Source of the DNA: Candidatus Altimarinota bacterium | GTDB lineage: Bacteria > Patescibacteriota > Gracilibacteria > BD1-5 > UBA6164 | Direction: 5' to 3' | Length of the DNA stretch: 57,383 nucleotides | Assembly: GCA_943356435.1 (NCBI GenBank) | Contig: CALREY010000010.1 | Coordinates: 1 to 57,383, forward strand | Shown: piece by piece, positions 18,072 through 28,678 of the stretch | How positions within the stretch are numbered: the stretch's first letter is position 1 | Layout of the letters: each line of letters begins with the position of its first letter | Position numbers and translations under genes: made by a program | The notes under the pieces: model-generated | What the model was told of the DNA's origin: nothing | The model's input: only the letters and a program-made list of their open reading frames with translations | Database searches by the model: none

Positions 18072-19886
18072 ATGAAAACAATAGAACAATTAAAATTGGA
18101 TAGCAATTTTGCTATAATAGAAAAAGATGAACAAGTAAGCATAATTACTTGAAAAACAGTTAGAATAGAATCACTTGAAGAATTAGAAAAATTACAACAA
18201 AAAACAAGAAACAAAATAGCATTTATAGCTCCTTTTTGTCTTGCCAGAGATGAAAAATGATATGAAGCAAATGGTTCAGAAAAAATCATCGCAATGGAAA
18301 TAGAAAGTGAAATAATTAGTACTAGAGAATCCTTATTGAGTATGTTACCAAATAATGATGTAAATATGTGAAGAATTAATACAAATATTTCTGATGATGA
18401 GTATTGAATAATGGTAGAACAAGCAAAGATAGATATATGAAATGGAGAATACAATCAGATAATATTGTCTAGAAAATTCTTATCAAATATAGATTTAAAT
18501 ATTGAAAATATTTTAAGTATTTATTCTAAATTACTTAAAAATAGATGACAGTATATGACATATATATTTAATACAGATAATGAAATATTTGTTTGAGCTA
18601 GTCCTGAAAAACACTTACTAATAGAAGATTCAAAAGTTATTATGAACCCTATTGCATGAACTATTAAAAAGTGAGATTTTTTTGATTTTTATGATAGATT
18701 GACTGATTTTTTAATCGATGAAAAAGAGATTTGAGAGCTTTCTATGGTAATAGATGAAGAATTGAAAATGATGTCAAAAATTAGTAAATCTTGAAATATA
18801 GATTGACCGTTAATAAAGGAAGTTTGAGCTGTTTGTCATACAGAGACAAATTTAAACTGAATTATAAAAGATGTTTATTCTATGATAGATGCATTTAGAG
18901 AGACTTTATATGCTCCAACACTAGTATGATGACCAATAGAGTCAGCATTTAATTATATAAAAAAATATGAAAATGATTCTAGATGATATTATTGAGGAGC
19001 ATTTGGTATTTTATGAGAAGATTTTTTAGATACTTGTATAGTTATTAGGACAGCATTTATAGATAAAATAAATTCAATATTAGAAGTCAGAGCTTGAGCT
19101 TGAATAGTTAAAGATTCTAATTCAGAAAACGAAACACAAGAAACTATTGCTAAATCAAATTGATTTTTTTGAGCATTAACAAGAAAAAATAGCTTAAATT
19201 CTCAGAAATATATGTCATCTTTAGATAGTGATGAAATGAAAAATGTAAATAAATTACTAGAAAGTAGAAAAAAGCAATTATCAAGTTTTTATACAAATTC
19301 TCATTTAAATGAAAATCTAGAAGTACAAGAAATAAAAGATAAAAATTTTATACTAATAAATAATTGAGATGATTTTGTATATTTAACAGGATTTATGATA
19401 GAAAAAATGTGATGAAAAGTAAAAATAATAAATAATTGAGATTTTGAAATGAATAAAATCAAGCCAGATGATATTGTATTATTATGACCATGATATGGTG
19501 ATATAAATGATGAAAATGATGAAAAAATGCTTAAATTATTAGATGTCACAAAACAATTAATCAATAATAATAACAAATTATTGTGAATATGTTTATGACA
19601 TCAATCTATTTGTAAAACTATGTGATTTGAAATACAAAAACAAGAGAAAATAACTCAATGAGATCAATTAGAAGTAACTATTAATTGAAAAATAGAAAAA
19701 GTATGATTTTATAATTCATTTTCTCCAGTATATAAATCATCTGATAAGAATATTGATTTATTTCAAAATAATAGAATATTAAACTATAAAGATAGCCATA
19801 TTTCATCTACTCAAGCACATCCAGAATCAATAATGAGTACTAACTGATTTGAAATGCTTAAGAATATGATTTTAGATATACTTTAA
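18072..19886 (+). CDS. Fused anthranilate synthase (TrpE-TrpG, PhzE-like)
   Basis: 604 residues. Residues about 1-400 are a chorismate-binding domain (GPIESAFNYI, GYYGGAFGI, EVRAGAGIVKDS). Residues about 415-604 are a class I glutamine amidotransferase with GICLGHQ (Cys507) and QAHPES (His583, Glu585). Expected reaction: chorismate plus glutamine to anthranilate, or to ADIC as in PhzE. The domain order and blocks such as VGFYNSFSP resemble PhzE-type fusions more than split TrpE/TrpG. The upstream Trp-containing leader favours a tryptophan-related role. No other trp gene is in the window. It reads through from the attenuator and ends 69 bases before the OLD gene. Confidence 0.87.
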
Positions 19887-19935
19887 TAACTGTTTTTCTT
19901 GCCAAAAAATATACTATATGTTATTATTATTTTAG

Positions 19936-19941
19936 TATAAT
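19936..19941 (+). promoter_or_regulatory. Probable -10 box of the OLD nuclease gene
   Basis: A consensus TATAAT 15 bases before the ATG; no good -35 at the right spacing. The transcript would be nearly leaderless. Confidence 0.4.
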
Positions 19942-19955
19942 TTAACAAAATCCTA

Positions 19956-21509
19956 ATGTTCCAAATAAAAAATATAAAAATAAAAAATTTTAGAAACATA
20001 GTAGATGAAACTATTAATATTTGAGTTAACAAAACTGTTTTTGTATGAAAAAATGGTAGTTGAAAAACAATTGTTTTAAAAGCAATTGAGAAACTTTTTA
20101 ATTCAAAAGAAATAAAAGAAAAAGATTTTAAAAATATTGAAGAAGTTTTGATTTTGGAGTCTATTTTCAATTATGAATGAAAGGATTATATTATTAGAAC
20201 TGAAGCTTTTTATGATGGTAAAAAAGTAATAACTAGAAATTTAGAATTAGAAAAAGATATCAAAAAAATATTAGAAAAATTGAATATTATTTATATACCA
20301 AGTGATAGAAAAATAAACAAAAACAAAAAAGAGAATTGATATATGAAATTGATAGATTTGATTCTAGAAAATAAAGAACAATCAAAAGATATATTAAAGA
20401 AAAAGAAATCAAAGCTTGAATCTCTAGATTTACAATCAGGAAAGAGAAAAACCACTCTATTAATTAGTTTATTAGAATTGTATTTATATAGTATAAATAA
20501 TACAAATAATGATGATTATAATGTATTTTTAATAGATCAACCTGAGAATTTTTTACATCCACATGCAACAAAGATGATTGATTCTATTCTGCAACAAATA
20601 TGAGAATTAGAAAATACTCAAATTCTTTATTCTACTCATTCTGGAGAACTAGTTTCAAACTTCAGAAAATGAAAATATGAGATTTCAGATATAGTTTTTG
20701 TTAAAAATATTGATGGTAATACCGTATTAAAATCTATAGATAATAGATATGGTAGATATAACAAGATAATGATAAATTTGATATTCAAAAATAGTGCAAT
20801 ATTCTTTTCTGATGCAGTTATATTGGTAGAGTGAGAAACTGAGAAAATATCAGTTCCAAATATTTATGAAAATATTAATTCTGAAAAATATATAAAATCA
20901 TCAAATATTAAATTATCAAGAGAAGATAAAAAAAATTATTTCAATCTCAATTATAAAAATATAAGTGTAATAGATGTATGAGGGAAATGAGCATTACATG
21001 AATGGTATATGTTTGCTTCAGATTTATTTGGAAAACAAAACGTAGTTGCAGTAATTGATAGAGATGAAAATTATGAGCTTGATTATGAAAAAATAGAAAA
21101 ATCTATCAAAAAAGTATATCACATAGATTCTGTAAGTGAAAAAGAATTCAAAAACTACAATTGGATAGTACTTGATTGAGAATTTGAAAATTATTACAAA
21201 ATTGAATCAATTAAGAAATATTTAACTGAAAAGATAAACAAAAGAAAAGAGAGATTTTGAGCAGATTTCGACCCTAAAGTCCATGAAATGAGTTTGAAAC
21301 ATTTAGATGATATGTTAGATAGACTCAAATCTGCAAAAAAAATATCTTCAGAATATGAGAGATTGTTTAATACTTATTTTTATAAGTATTCTAAGCCTAC
21401 AATTGCATTCAATTTATCTATATGGTTAAGTCAAAATAATTGATATGATGATAATCTTTACAAAATATTTGCTGAAATAATTGAAAAATTTGACCACAAA
21501 AAAAGCTAG
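19956..21509 (+). CDS. OLD-family ATPase/TOPRIM endonuclease
   Basis: 517 residues. N-terminal ABC-type ATPase: Walker A GKNGSGKT (31-38, first glycine standard GGT or TGA mixed), signature-like LQSGKRKTTLLI near residue 163, Walker B NVFLIDQPENFLHP (about 188-201), then STHS. C-terminal TOPRIM: ILVEGETEK (about 288), DVGGKG, and VIDRDE (about 367). This order defines OLD nucleases, several of which act in phage defence. No UvrD-like partner (gajB type) is adjacent, so it belongs with stand-alone class 1 OLD. A dedicated terminator overlaps its stop. A defence role is inferred from the family only. Confidence 0.88.
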
Positions 21510-21526
21510 GTAAAACCTAGCTTTTA
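21500..21526 (+). terminator. Terminator after the OLD gene
   Basis: AAAGCTAGGT / ACCTAGCTTT stem overlapping the TAG stop. Confidence 0.85.
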
Positions 21527-21588
21527 ATTTATGCTAAAACATACTAAAAATAGAGTTTTTCGCATGACTCAATATATTTAGTAGAAAA

Positions 21589-21804
21589 TTATAGTCCTAA
21601 CATTTTTTTTGTAGCTTCTAAATCAAATCCTTGTGGAGTAATATTATACTCTAAATGTAAATCTATAACAATAGAATTAATTCTTAGTTTACTTTCTTCA
21701 CTTGCTTGATCTTTAAGTATTTTTTCAGATTCTTCAAGCCCCCTTTCAATTTCTTTTATTATTGAACCTAATATTGAAAAAACATCATTACCTGAAATAT
21801 TCAT
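21589..21804 (-). CDS. Small uncharacterised protein lacking TGA codons
   Basis: 71 residues, helical and acidic (VFSILGSIIKEIERGLEESE), no known domain. A strong AGGAG Shine-Dalgarno lies seven bases upstream of the ATG, unlike most genes here. All five glycines are GGN (GGT, GGG, GGA) and none is TGA, whereas neighbours use TGA for most glycines. This suggests recent arrival from a standard-code donor, or simply chance in a short gene. Stands alone between the OLD and SIS genes. Confidence 0.6.
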   Translation of the reverse strand: MNISGNDVFSILGSIIKEIERGLEESEKILKDQASEESKLRINSIVIDLHLEYNITPQGFDLEATKKMLGL

Positions 21805-21882
21805 TTTTATCTCCTAATATATTGAGTATTTATATTATACAATATATTTTTAATTTAATCAAATACTAATATATATTATGGT

Positions 21883-21938
21883 AATTTCTCCCTTTTTAAA
21901 AGGGAGTACCCGAAGTGCAACGAAGGGGGAGGTATTAG
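21883..21938. repeat. Dispersed GC-rich repeat (second copy of the 10519 type)
   Basis: AATTTCTCCCTTTTTAAAAG, then GGAGTACCCGAAG, an eight-base TGCAACGA insertion, AGGGGGAGG and TATTAG. Matches 10519-10562 apart from the insertion. Lies just after the stop of the SIS gene. Confidence 0.7.
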
Positions 21939-21943
21939 ATAAT

Positions 21944-22873
21944 TTATTCTACAATTACATTTAATCCCTTTCAGAATTCATATTTATTTAAGTTTTCTAT
22001 GTATGTTTTTATATTTTCTTTAAAATACTGAGGATAAGCATTTTGAATCTTTCATATTACATAATATCAAATAGCCATTATTCATGCTAAAGAGCAATTT
22101 TCAGGTAAAGGGAAGTTCAATAATTCTCAATACAAACATTCTAGTTCTCATTTTCAAAATGTAATAAATAATTCACTAGAGTGAGGTACTACTGTTGTTG
22201 CATGTTTCATTTGTTCATATGAAAATACATCACGAGCTATTTTTCTACCAAACAATTCAATAAATTTAACTATAAATAATTGATTTACTCATGCAAATTT
22301 ATCAGGAGTTACTAGTAAATATGAATCATATTTAGAAAAATCAGTTTTATCTATAATTGGATCAATGTATTCCTGAATATATTTTTTTATAACACTTGGA
22401 TTTTCTCAAGTATAAGCTATAACCCATCACATATAAGTAGATGTATTATATGTATAGGGTTCTCTATTTTTAGCTGTTACTATAGTATTTTCTTCTCATA
22501 TTATTTTGCTTGCAGTAGAGTTTTTACTACAAGTCAATAATTTTGTTTTTATTCATTTTTCCATAGCTTTTTTAGCAAAAACTATAGCATGTTTTTCACC
22601 AGAAGCTGATAATATAACTAATCAGTCTACATCTTTATTTATATTCTCATCAAAATTCGTTTCATCACAAAATATAGCATCTATTCATGAAAATATTATT
22701 TTTGCTGTTACAATAGCATTTCCAGAACCAGCTATAAGTGGTCTTTTAATATCTGAAAGATCCAATTTCTTCATATCAGTTATTTCAAATAATTCCAATG
22801 CTCACATTACAATTTCATCTAGTGACAACAAACTGTCATCAGAAAAGTCATTTATTTTCTTTAAAAAATTCAT
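21944..22873 (-). CDS. SIS-domain sugar isomerase-like protein
   Basis: 309 residues. Two SIS-type Rossmann halves: RPLIAGSGNAIVTAKII (about 44-60) with LVILSASGEKHAIVFAKKAMEKGIKTKLLTC (about 85-115), and later the helical LPENCSLAGIMAIGYYVIGKI. SIS proteins bind phosphosugars (isomerases, deacylases or regulators). The specific substrate is not evident; the nearby envelope glycan genes make an amino sugar plausible. A TATAAT at 22905-22910 (minus strand) is a likely -10. Confidence 0.7.
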
Positions 22874-22940
22874 TATTTATGTTATTATTAATAATTGTCT
22901 CTTTATTATATTCAAAAATCATTAAAAAGTAAGTCTTTTT

Positions 22941-22969
22941 TTGACAAATGTTTTAAAGTGTAATACTAT
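22941..22969 (+). promoter_or_regulatory. Promoter of the small ORF at 23000
   Basis: TTGACA (22941-22946), 17-base spacer, TACTAT (22964-22969). Near-consensus and correctly placed. Confidence 0.65.
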
Positions 22970-22999
22970 TGATATATATTTACTAGTTAACATACAAAA

Positions 23000-23152
23000 A
23001 TGATTTGAAATAATAATAGTTTAAGTAATGTATTTGCTTCAAAAAATAATGAAAGATTAAATACTACAATAAGTCATGAAGTACAATCTGAAAGAAAAAA
23101 ATTTTCAGATAAAATAAGTGCTAGATTAGAATGAATATTTTTTCAAAACTAA
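23000..23152 (+). CDS. Small uncharacterised protein (50 residues)
   Basis: The ORF has its own near-consensus promoter and an intrinsic terminator overlapping the stop, so it is probably expressed. Sequence is polar and Asn/Ser/Lys rich (MIGNNNSLSNVFASKNNERL), no membrane segment; two glycines are TGA. No family recognised. The transcript could alternatively be a small RNA of about 200 bases. Confidence 0.55.
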
Positions 23153-23186
23153 AAAAATTATCTATTTATAGATAATTTTTTTTAGT
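23151..23186. terminator. Bidirectional terminator
   Basis: AAAATTATCTA / TAGATAATTTT hairpin with A- and T-tracts between the small ORF and the convergent Sua5-family gene. Confidence 0.8.
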
Positions 23187-23745
23187 TTTTTCTTAAGTAA
23201 TTTAAATCTAAGCTTTCTCACTCGAATTCAAAAATATCAGAAGGAGGATTTTTATCAGGATTTCACATATTTTCTCACAAAAATTGAATAGTTCATTTTT
23301 CTAGATAGTAGGCAAATTGTTCTTTTATCTCATTTTTGAAATATATTTCAGGATTATTAGATATATTCGCACTAGTTAGAAACATAGGTCCATTTTCTTT
23401 TAATAATCTTTTTTGAATAGAGTTATTAGCTACTCTAAAGGCAAATTTTTCATATATATCTCTGTTTAAAAACTCATTATTATCTTCATCTATGTAATTT
23501 ATCCATATTTTCAAACTATTACATTCAGTCAAAATTGTAAATGGTTTTTCATAATTTTCTAAAAAATCAATTTGTTCAGAACTTAACTCTGTATTTTCTT
23601 TTAGCCATTTAAAATCTGGTACTAAAATAGCAAGAGCTTTATCAAGACTTCTTTTTTTTATTTTATATATTCAGTCATATGCTTTTAAATCATGAATAGG
23701 GCAGGCCATTCAGTAACAAGTATCAGTAGGTATTATATATATCAT
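23182..23745 (-). CDS. Sua5/YciO/YrdC family protein (threonylcarbamoyl-AMP synthase type)
   Basis: 187 residues. The N-terminal block IIPTDTCYGMACPI (3-16) is the family signature, followed by KIKKRSLDKALAILV, which binds ATP/phosphate (KxR). RVANNS and PMFLTSANISNNP match the later conserved SxNxS block. TsaC enzymes make threonylcarbamoyl-AMP from Thr, bicarbonate and ATP for the t6A37 tRNA modification; YciO relatives are less defined. The start is one base after the RsmG gene, so the two are co-transcribed and translationally linked. Confidence 0.87.
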
Positions 23746-23746
23746 T

Positions 23747-24433
23747 TTATTTTATTGGGTTAGCTAATGGAACTCATACTTTTCTTGGAAATTTTATATG
23801 AGTTTTACTTAATTTTTCTATTAAAACTATTGTTCTATCTTGTCATGCTAGATTATAATTTTTTACTTTTAATATTTTAGCTGACAATCTAGATAATGCT
23901 TTTTTTGCAGATTTCAATTCATCTTTATCATCTAGTTTATAAGCAGCGAATATTCATCCTTCTTTTAATAAAGGGATAACATATTCCAAAAGAGTAGGGA
24001 AAAATGCTGTTGCTCTACTAGTAACAAAATCAAATTGTTCTCTATAATCTAGATTTTGTCATATTTCTTCAGCCCTTCCACTGATAGTAGTTACATTATT
24101 TAGTTCCAATTTTTCAGCGAATTCATTTACAGCCTTAAGTTTTTTTCATACAGAATCAATTCATGTAAATTTTACATTTGGATTTGTAATTGCTAATGGA
24201 ATCAGTGGAAATCATCCACCTGTTCACATATCAGCAACTTTTCATTCCAATTCAATAAATACATTCAACATTATAGAATCTATGAAATGTTTTTCTATTA
24301 TTCAGTCATCATCTCTGATTGCAGAAAGGTTTATTTGACTATTTTTTTCTTTGAACAATTCTAAGAATTTTTGAAATTTGTCCATCTCATTTTTTTCCAA
24401 TTCTATATTGTACTTTTTAAATATTTCTTTCAT
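23747..24433 (-). CDS. rsmG: 16S rRNA m7G527 methyltransferase
   Basis: 228 residues, normal for RsmG. A Rossmann methyltransferase that modifies G527 of 16S rRNA. Visible blocks: INLSAIRDDDGIIEKHFIDSI (about 33-53), the SAM motif VADMGTGGGFPLIPLA (about 64-80; two of the glycines are TGA), TGIDSVGKKL, and VTSRATA (about 136). The last is the family RA block. First gene of the rsmG-sua5 pair on the minus strand. Confidence 0.93.
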
Positions 24434-24645
24434 TTTTTGTATTTATTGATTAAAATCTAAAAATATGTTTTATATATTATATTTATTATTTTTTTAAGAC
24501 AAGATTATTATTTATATTGTGTTATTTAAATTAAAACTCTTTTGACAATTTAGATTTTTTTATTAAAATTAACTAATATTTTTTTGAAAAAAATTCTTAA
24601 AATATATAATAAAAATACAAAAACAAATTCATAAAGGTAAATAAA
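24434..24645. promoter_or_regulatory. Divergent intergenic region with promoter for the small tail-anchored gene
   Basis: TATAAT at 24605-24610 is a perfect -10 with TTGAAA at 24584 as a short-spaced -35. TTGACA at 24542 may be another promoter. Minus-strand rsmG signals should also lie here. Nothing else is seen. Confidence 0.45.
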
Positions 24646-24798
24646 ATGGAAAAAAATATGAGTTTCACCTCATTTGTAGCAAACATGTTTCAAGCAGACC
24701 AGTATTTGGTTGCTACACCTGAATCAGTAAAGAATCATGTACTTAGAAGTTTTTTACTTTCACTAGCTTTTATAACGATTGTTTTGATTTTTGCTTAG
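24646..24798 (+). CDS. Small single-pass (tail-anchored) membrane protein
   Basis: 50 residues. The first 35 are soluble and polar (SFTSFVANMFQADQYLVATP); the last 15 form a hydrophobic segment (FLLSLAFITIVLIFA) with Arg just before it, the layout of a tail-anchored protein. A good AAAGG ribosome site lies eight bases upstream, and the gene has its own promoter and terminator, all signs of strong expression. No glycine occurs. Not recognised; a SecE/YajC-like or AcrZ-like small protein is conceivable but unsupported. Confidence 0.65.
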   Translation: MEKNMSFTSFVANMFQADQYLVATPESVKNHVLRSFLLSLAFITIVLIFA

Positions 24799-24830
24799 GT
24801 TGAATTCTATGCAAAAATAAATAAAAAAAT

Positions 24831-24858
24831 TGGGGATTTTCTATAAATCTCCTTTTTT
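24831..24858 (+). terminator. Terminator after the small membrane protein
   Basis: GGGGATTT / AAATCTCC hairpin followed by six T. Confidence 0.75.
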
Positions 24859-24923
24859 ATTAATAAAATTTTACAAATTCAATAAAAATATATAATTAGT
24901 GTATATTAATAGTAATAAATTTT

Positions 24924-26939
24924 ATGTTAAACACACAATTAACTAAATCACTTTTACATACAACTGATAATTATATCAAAGCTCTTGAAAAAGGGGGATT
25001 TTCTACTGTTTTAGATTTATTGAATCATTATCCTCGCGAATATGAAGATAGAACAAATGTATTAGATAATTTCTCACTTGTAAATATCAAGGATAAAAAT
25101 ACTATTTTAGTTACTCTAGTATCTATAAATACTCAGATGACTTGAGGATGAAAATTAGTTTCTAAAGCAGTTTTAGAAGATAAAAATTGATTTTTATCAG
25201 AAGCTGTTTGGTTCAATAGAAAATATTTAGCAACAACTCTTCAGGTATATCAATGAAAAAAAGTAATAGTATCTTGAAAGGTAAAATATGCATTTTGAAA
25301 AGTTACATTTCAGTCACCAGAAGTAGAAACAGATTTATCAAAAGTATCATGAGAAATAGTTCCTGTTTATTCAGATATTAACTATATACCTAGTAAATGG
25401 ACATCTTGAAAGATTGAATTACTTAAAAAATATATATCAGAAATAGTAGAAGATATTCCAGAAAATATAATAAAAAAATATAATTTTATTCCCAAAAAAG
25501 AAGCTGTTTACAAAATACATTTTCCAAAAAATAAAAATGATATTGAACAAGCAAAATATAGATTAGCATACTGAGAATTATATGAAATAAATTATAAATC
25601 ATTGACAGTAAAACATGAAAACTTTAAGAATTCAGAGTGAAAATCTCTAGCTTTAAAGATGAATGTAGATTTAATAAAAGATATCATTTCAAATCTACCT
25701 TTTGATTTAACAGACCATCAAAAAATAGTATTATTTCAAATACTAAAAGATATGGAAAAAACTCATTCGATGCAAAGACTATTAGAATGAGATGTATGAA
25801 CATGAAAAACAGCAGTAGCCCTTATAGCTGCAATTCATGCGATATTAGAGAGTTGATCAAATCGCATCCAAGCTGCAATTATGGCTCCTACTGAAATCCT
25901 TGCTAGACAGCATTTTGAGTGAATGCAAGAATTGTTTATGAAATATAATATTAGTTCACATTTACTAGTTGGTAGTTTATCAAAAAAACAAAAAGATTCA
26001 GTAAAAACAGATATTAGACATTGAAATATTGATATAGTAATTTGAACACATGCATTGGTACAAGAAGATGTATTATTTCATAGATTATGATTTGTTGTAG
26101 TTGATGAGCAACATAGATTTTGAGTAAAACAAAGGGAAGTATTAGAAAAATATGTTAGTTGACATAATTCTGAAACTGCACTGAGTCCTCATGTATTAAA
26201 CATGACAGCAACTCCTATACCTAGAACATTGGCACTTACACTTTATTGAGACCAAGATTTATCTATTATTTCTCAGTATCCAAAAGGTAGAAAAGATATT
26301 TATACAAAAGTAGCAAAAAATGATAATCAGAGAAATGAGATAGAGCTTTTTGTTAGATCACAACTTGAGCAATGAAGACAAGTATTTTGGATATCTCCAT
26401 TAGTAGAAGAATCAGAAAAAATAGATTTAGCGAACGCTATTCATACTTATGAAAATTTAATTGAGATTTTTCACCCTTTTAGAGTATGATTATTGCATGG
26501 TAAAATGAAACCAAAGGAAAAAGATGAAGTTATGAGAGAATTTTCAGAGAATAAAATACAAGTGCTATCAAGTACTTCAGTAGTAGAAGTTTGAGTAAAT
26601 ATACCTAATGCTACAATTATGTGTATAGAATGAGCAGAGAGATTTTGATTATCACAATTACATCAATTTAGATGAAGAGTTGGTAGATGAGCACATCAGT
26701 CTTATTGTTATTTATTTCCTACGAATTGAAACCAAACAGATAGGTTGAAAGCAATGGAATCAACAAACAACTGATTTGAGTTAGCTGAAATAGATTTAGA
26801 ATTGAGATGACCATGAGAAGTTTACTGAGTTAGGCAGTCATGAGTTCCAGATTTAAAAGTGGCAGATTTAAGGGATTTAGAATTAATTTCTCAAATCAGA
26901 GAAGATATTGAAGAATTATTTGAAAAAAATATTATATAA
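24924..26939 (+). CDS. recG: ATP-dependent DNA helicase RecG
   Basis: 671 residues, typical. Branch-migrating helicase for stalled forks. N-terminal wedge with [11 protein letters not shown]2 motifs are GDVGTGKTAVA (289-299; the first, second and third motif glycines are TGA), [19 protein letters not shown] (DEQH box), [41 protein letters not shown] and QFRGRVGR. The C-terminal RecG block ELRGPGEVYGVRQSG is intact. It heads a likely operon with the methyltransferase (11-base gap) and the DUF2304-GT2 gene. Confidence 0.97.
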
Positions 26940-26950
26940 ATAATAAAATT

Positions 26951-27496
26951 ATGACCATTAATCTTATTTTGCTTTCTATTTCAATTATTATTTTATTAAT
27001 TATTTTATTTTTTTATATCAGTTCTGTAATTAATTTTATAAGACTAAATGTACCACAAATAGCTACTTATAATTCAGATTTTGAAATAATGAAGAAGTGA
27101 TTAATAAAATATAATTTGCAGTGAAAAAAAATTATAGATTTATGATCTTGAACTTGAAAAAGTTTGAGATTTTTTGAAAAATATTTCAATGCAAGAGCAA
27201 CATGATATGAAATAGATTATAGTAATTATTTAGTTTCTATTATTTTAAATAAGTTTAATTGATTGAATTCTAATATAAACAGAGCAAATTTTTTAAAAGC
27301 AAATTTGAATGAATTTGATTTTATATATATGTATCTGTTTCAAGAAACTATGGATAAATATGCAGATTTTATATTTTCAAATTCTAAAAAATGAACAATT
27401 ATTTTCGCTAATGCTTTTAAGTTTTCAAATAAAAAACCTATAGAAATATTATATTGAGTTAATTGAAAAGAAGAGATATATATTTATCAAGTTTAA
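26951..27496 (+). CDS. Membrane-anchored class I methyltransferase
   Basis: 181 residues. One N-terminal membrane segment (residues 3-25), then a Rossmann methyltransferase with motif I KIIDLGSGTGKSLRFF (about 57-72), an acidic residue at the end of beta 2 (GYEIDYSNY) and a beta 4 block FDFIYMYLFQETMDK. The layout recalls small FAM173/ATPSCKMT-like protein lysine methyltransferases, which have a membrane helix before motif I. Target unknown. Eleven bases downstream of recG. Confidence 0.7.
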
Positions 27497-27562
27497 AATA
27501 ATTTTTGAAATGAATTAAAAATAACTATAATAAGCTAAATTTAGAAAAAATAATTTATAAAA

Positions 27563-28594
27563 ATGACATTAATAGAATTCTTTTTTACAATTTCTTGAGT
27601 TATAATATTGATACTTGCAATAGATATAGCTAAAAAACAAAAGTTCAATGCCTTGCATTTTTTGGTTTTTATATGAGTTTGAGCATGATTACTTACTTTT
27701 ACTTATTTCCCAAATGTATTAGAATCAATTTGAGACTTTTTCTGATTAGCTAGATGAGCAGATGTACTAGTTTATGCATCTATAATATTCTTATTGTATT
27801 TTGTACTGTTATTACTAACAAAACATGTAGAAAATAAAGATTCTTTAACAGACTTGACTAGGTGAATTGCACTTGAATTATCACCAAAAAAAGAGTTACA
27901 CTGAAAAGAGGTATTTGTTATACCAGCTTATAATGAATGAAAAGTAGTATATGAAACAGTCAGAAATATATTAGATCATTGATATAAAAATATTATAGTA
28001 GTAAATGATTGATCAAAAGATAAAACTAGACATCATTTAGAAAAATTCGATGATAGAATTATTTTGATTAATCATTTAAAAAATAGATGACAATGAGCTG
28101 CACTTGAAACTTGATTTGAATATGTTAGAAGATATTGAGAATATATAAATTATGTTATTACATATGATGCAGATTGACAACATAGCTTAGAAGACTTGAA
28201 ATCTTTTGAAAAAATATTAAAAGAACACCATAGTATAGATGTATTACTTTGAAGTAGATTTTTATGACCAAAACAAGTATGAATACCTTTTATTAGGAGA
28301 ATAGTATTAAAAATAGGAATATTATTTACATATTTCATAAGTAATATTAATTTAACAGATACACATAATTGATATAGGGTTATTAGAACAAAAGCATTAG
28401 ACAAGATTAGGATTACTCAAGATTGAATGACTCATGCTTCTGAAATACTAGATATAATATCAAATAAAAAAATCCCTTATAAAGAAGTACCTGTTACAAT
28501 TAAATACACAGAATATTCAATGAATAAATGACAATCTTCTTGAAATGCTATAAATATTGCTCTTAGAATACTTTGGTCGAAGTTTTTTAGATAA
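27563..28594 (+). CDS. DUF2304 - polyprenyl-phosphate glycosyltransferase (GT2) fusion
   Basis: 343 residues. Residues 1-105 have three membrane segments and end in LARGADVLVYASIIFLLYFVLLLL, the DUF2304 pattern. Residues 115-343 are a GT-A glycosyltransferase of the DPM1/GtrB group: VIPAYNEG, IIVVNDGSKDKT, TYDADGQHSLEDL (DxD-type metal site), GSRFLG, HNGYRVI. DUF2304 is normally a separate gene beside such transferases. Predicted to move a sugar to polyprenyl phosphate at the inner membrane. Confidence 0.85.
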
Positions 28595-28640
28595 GTTTTT
28601 TTAAAATTACATTCAAATTTTAAGGTTGTATTAAGGTCTT

Positions 28641-28673
28641 GTAAGTAATATAAGTTTTTATATTACTTTTTTT
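28641..28673 (+). terminator. Terminator just before the SNase surface-protein gene
   Basis: GTAATATAA / TTATATTAC hairpin and a seven-T tract ending five bases before the next ATG. It ends the recG operon; because it nearly touches the next gene, that gene either starts on a transcript passing through the hairpin or uses a promoter inside it. Confidence 0.65.
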
Positions 28674-28678
28674 ATTGC

